Of a stretch of DNA of 64,000 nucleotides, positions 61,896-64,000 are shown in pieces. The stretch comes from Streptomyces spectabilis (GTDB lineage: Bacteria; Actinomycetota; Actinomycetes; Streptomycetales; Streptomycetaceae). Below the pieces are notes generated by a model. It had not been told where the DNA came from, ran no database searches, and saw only the letters and a list, made by a program, of their open reading frames with translations. Location of the stretch: positions 2,862,501 through 2,926,500 of the forward strand of contig NZ_CP023690.1 of the NCBI RefSeq assembly GCF_008704795.1. The letters are read 5' to 3'. Made by a program: the position numbers and the translations under genes. How positions within the stretch are numbered: the stretch's first letter is position 1; the number at the start of each line of letters is the position of its first letter.

Positions 61896-62120
61896 TCAGC
61901 CCTGCGGCGCCGCGTCCTGCGCGTGCAGACTCATCGGGCCGTAGATCTCCGAGGTGTCCTCGAAGAGCGTCACCTGGTCCGCGCCGCCCTCGGCGAGGTC
62001 CTTCCAGTGTTCGCCGATCCAGGTCTCCGCGTCTCCCTGAGTGGTGAACTCCTCCGGCTGCACGGCGGGCTGGACCTCCGTCCCGTCCGCCTTCTCGAAC
62101 CGCCACGTCCATGCCGCCAT
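61896..62120 (-). CDS. Conserved small protein of unknown function
   Basis: A 74-residue acidic cytoplasmic protein (WTWRFEKADGTEVQPA, GDAETWIGEHWKDLAEGGAD, VTLFEDTSEIYGPM). The Trp-rich start and compact pattern look like a conserved actinobacterial family; I do not know its function. GGAGG lies upstream of the ATG. Confidence 0.82.
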   Translation of the reverse strand: MAAWTWRFEKADGTEVQPAVQPEEFTTQGDAETWIGEHWKDLAEGGADQVTLFEDTSEIYGPMSLHAQDAAPQG

Positions 62121-62209
62121 GTCAGCCTCCCGAGGTCCAGTGGTGTCCCGAAGCCGCTTGAAGCCTAGCCGGGCGCGCGGCGCGCGGGGCGACGCGGGAG
62201 GATCTTCCT

Positions 62210-63421
62210 GTGGAACTGACTCTGCTCGGCACCGGAGCCCCCGAGGGGCTGCCCCGCCCCGGCTGTCCCTGCGCCGCGTGCGCGACCGCGCTCGGCGACC
62301 AGGCGCGGGCGGCCACGGCGCTGCTCGTGGACGGTGTGCTGCTGCTCGACCTGACCCCGGGCGCCGCGTTCGCCGCGGCCCGCGCCGGGCACTCGCTCGG
62401 CGGGGTGCGCCAGGTGCTGCTCTCGCATCCGCACGACGGCCCCGCCGTGGAGGTGCCGGCCGGGCTTCCGCAGCCGGGCCGGGTGCCGGACGGCCGGGAG
62501 CTGGCTTTGCTCACCGGGCACCGGGTGCGGGCCGTCGCGATGGACGCCCCCGGCACCGGCTACGAGGTGACGGGGCCGGACGGCGAGCGGCTGCTGTTTC
62601 TGCCGCCCGGCTGCGCGCCCGCGGGGGTGGGTCCCGAGAACGGCGGCGGGCAGGCCGTCTACGACATGGTCGTGGCCGACGTGGTGGCCCGCCCGGACGG
62701 GCTCGCGCGGCTGCGGGCGGCCGGGGCGGCGGGCCCGACCACGGACGTGATCGCCGTGCACATCGGCCACGACGTGCCGCCGGGCCCCGAGCTGGCCCGT
62801 CGGCTCGCGGCGGCCGGGGCGCGGGCGGTGCCGGACGGCACGACCCTGGAGGTCGGCGCGTACGAGGACGTGCCGGACGTGCCGCGGCGCACCCTGGTCC
62901 TCGGCGGCGCCCGCTCCGGCAAGTCGGTGGAGGCCGAGCGGCGTCTCGAGGCCTTCCCCGACGTGCTGTACGTGGCCACCGGCGGGTTGCGCGGCGGGGA
63001 CGCGGAGTGGGCGGATCGGGTGCGCACGCACCGCGAGCGGCGGCCGGGGTCCTGGCGCACCACGGAGACCTGCGACCTCGTGCCGCTGCTCGCCGAGTCC
63101 GGGCCGCCGCTGCTCATCGACTGTCTTTCGCTGTGGCTGACGCAGGCGATGGACGACGTGAACGCGTGGGACGACGCCGAGTGGGCGGGCGGCGGCGAGC
63201 GGGCGCTGCGCAAGCGGGTCACGGAGCTCACGGACGCGGTGCGGGCCGCGCGGCGCACGGTGGTCACGGTGTCGAACGAGGTCGGCTCCGGCATCGTCCC
63301 GGCGACCGCGTCGGGGCGCCGCTACCGCGACGAACTGGGCCGCCTGAACGCCGCGTTCGCCGCCGAGTGCGAGCACGTGCTGCTCGTGGTGGCGGGGCAG
63401 GCGCTGCCGCTGCGCGGCTGA
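62210..63421 (+). CDS. cobU: CobU cobinamide kinase fused to a degenerate metallo-hydrolase-like domain
   Basis: A 403-residue protein. Residues about 1-225 resemble a metallo-beta-lactamase-like domain (LTLLGTGAPEGLPRPGCPC, VLLSHPHDGPAVEVP), but the usual HxHxDH metal motif is reduced to HPHDG. Residues about 227-403 are CobU (TLVLGGARSGKSVEAERRL, VATGGLRGGDAEWADRV, LIDCLSLWLTQAM, VSNEVGSGIVP), which makes GDP-cobinamide in vitamin B12 assembly. GGGAGG precedes the GTG. CobS and CobT are not in the window. Confidence 0.88.
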   Translation: MELTLLGTGAPEGLPRPGCPCAACATALGDQARAATALLVDGVLLLDLTPGAAFAAARAGHSLGGVRQVLLSHPHDGPAVEVPAGLPQPGRVPDGRELALLTGHRVRAVAMDAPGTGYEVTGPDGERLLFLPPGCAPAGVGPENGGGQAVYDMVVADVVARPDGLARLRAAGAAGPTTDVIAVHIGHDVPPGPELARRLAAAGARAVPDGTTLEVGAYEDVPDVPRRTLVLGGARSGKSVEAERRLEAFPDVLYVATGGLRGGDAEWADRVRTHRERRPGSWRTTETCDLVPLLAESGPPLLIDCLSLWLTQAMDDVNAWDDAEWAGGGERALRKRVTELTDAVRAARRTVVTVSNEVGSGIVPATASGRRYRDELGRLNAAFAAECEHVLLVVAGQALPLRG

Positions 63422-63428
63422 GGCGGGC

Positions 63429-64000
63429 TCAGACGTCGCTGTCGCGGCGGGCGATGACGCGGTAGGTGTTGCCGAAGCCGGTGCGGGTGAGCAGGGGCGC
63501 GAGCAGCTGGTCGAGGGCGTAGGCGAGCACGATCAGGGGTGCCGTCGCCCATCCGCACGCCCGGCGCGGCCCGGCGGCCCTCGGCAGCCAGCGGTCGGCG
63601 GCGAGGACGGCGGCGCCGGTCAGGTCGAGCGGCAGGTGCGGGGCGCGGCGTTCGACGTCGACGAGGGTGAAGCCGAGCTCGTCCAGGGTGCGGCGCAGCC
63701 GGCCGATGGGCAGCAGGCGCTCCCGCGGTGCGCGTGCGTGGGCGGGCCACCACGGGCCGAGGATCCGGGCGGAGCGGGACTCGGGGTCGGCCGCCTCGAT
63801 CACCAGGTGTCCGCCGGGGCGCAGGACGGTGCGGGCGGCGGCGAGCTCCGCCTCCGGGTCGGGGACGCACTCCAGGTGGTGGACCATGCTCACCGCGTCG
63901 TACCGGTCCGCGAGGCGGTCCGCGAGGTCCGGCAGGAGCCCTTGGTGGGCCTCCTCGATGTGCCCGGCGTCGCGGGCTTCCTCGACGGCGTCACCGGTGT
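63429..64000 (-). CDS. SAM-dependent methyltransferase, C-terminal part
   Basis: The frame is open to the right edge, so the N-terminus with the SAM motif lies outside. Visible are RYDAVSMVHHLECVPDPEAEL (motif II area), VLRPGGHLVIEAADPE (motif III) and a long C-terminal domain. A GTG at 63893 is internal. The gene ends eight bases from cobU and is convergent with it. The substrate is unknown; the pattern is that of small-molecule methyltransferases. Confidence 0.8.
   Translation of the reverse strand, partial: TGDAVEEARDAGHIEEAHQGLLPDLADRLADRYDAVSMVHHLECVPDPEAELAAARTVLRPGGHLVIEAADPESRSARILGPWWPAHARAPRERLLPIGRLRRTLDELGFTLVDVERRAPHLPLDLTGAAVLAADRWLPRAAGPRRACGWATAPLIVLAYALDQLLAPLLTRTGFGNTYRVIARRDSDV

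Overview
The window is high-GC actinobacterial chromosome, almost certainly Streptomyces. Third codon positions are nearly all G or C, GTG and TTG starts are common, genes often overlap by ATGA or GTGA, and several transcripts look leaderless. The content is mostly core housekeeping. No tRNA, rRNA, insertion sequence, prophage or CRISPR array is visible. Many neighbours match, from memory, the M. tuberculosis Rv2178c-Rv2205c neighbourhood (DAHP synthase, acyltransferase, ArsA-like ATPase, SRPBCC protein, FadD15, PimB', NlpC/P60, trpD, qcrCAB, cta genes, adenosine kinase, erpA), so this is an old conserved actinobacterial block.

1-9.3 kb: end of endonuclease IV, a sulfite-oxidase-like enzyme, bacterioferritin and its iron-boxed ferredoxin, class II DAHP synthase, a TetR/SRPBCC divergent pair with a perfect operator, a tryptophan attenuator (leader peptide with three Trp) ahead of a fused TrpEG, a D-lactate-dehydrogenase-like enzyme and phosphofructokinase. 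9.4-18.9 kb: a LuxR-type two-component system, lysophospholipid acyltransferase, esterase, nuclease/phosphatase, glucokinase, ArsA-like ATPase, a lipid-binding-fold protein and a metallophosphoesterase. 19-30 kb: long-chain acyl-CoA synthetase, PimB'-like and GT87 mannosyltransferases, a zinc-protease-like lipoprotein, two tandem NlpC/P60 hydrolases, a NYN-domain protein, rhomboid protease and an AsnC effector-domain protein.

30.3-37.4 kb is the most coherent accessory module. An Asp-rich exported protein, an OmpR-type sensor/regulator pair, an SLC13-type anion transporter and a glycerate kinase lie in one direction. Matching 11-bp-spaced direct repeats sit upstream of the first gene and of the transporter. 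Opposite lies a class V PLP enzyme behind a SAM-IV riboswitch. 37.4-48 kb: trpD, the cytochrome bc1 operon (qcrCAB), ctaE, a degenerate receiver, an L,D-transpeptidase and ctaCDF, together forming the aerobic respiratory chain. 48-55 kb: a cysteine desulfurase-TusA fusion, adenosine kinase, ErpA and quinolinate synthase, linking sulfur transfer, Fe-S assembly and NAD synthesis. 54.7-64 kb: a NarL-type two-component system, PspA with PspAA, a DUF3043 membrane protein, methyltransferases, about 1.25 kb of non-coding DNA with two different GC-rich tandem repeat arrays, an HtrA-like protease lipoprotein and a CobU protein with an extra N-terminal domain.

The best candidates for new biology are the SAM-IV-controlled class V enzyme, the putative glycerate/anion uptake regulon with duplicated operators, the structured repeat arrays at 59.6-60.7 kb, and the HEATH-motif lipoprotein beside the mannosyltransferases.
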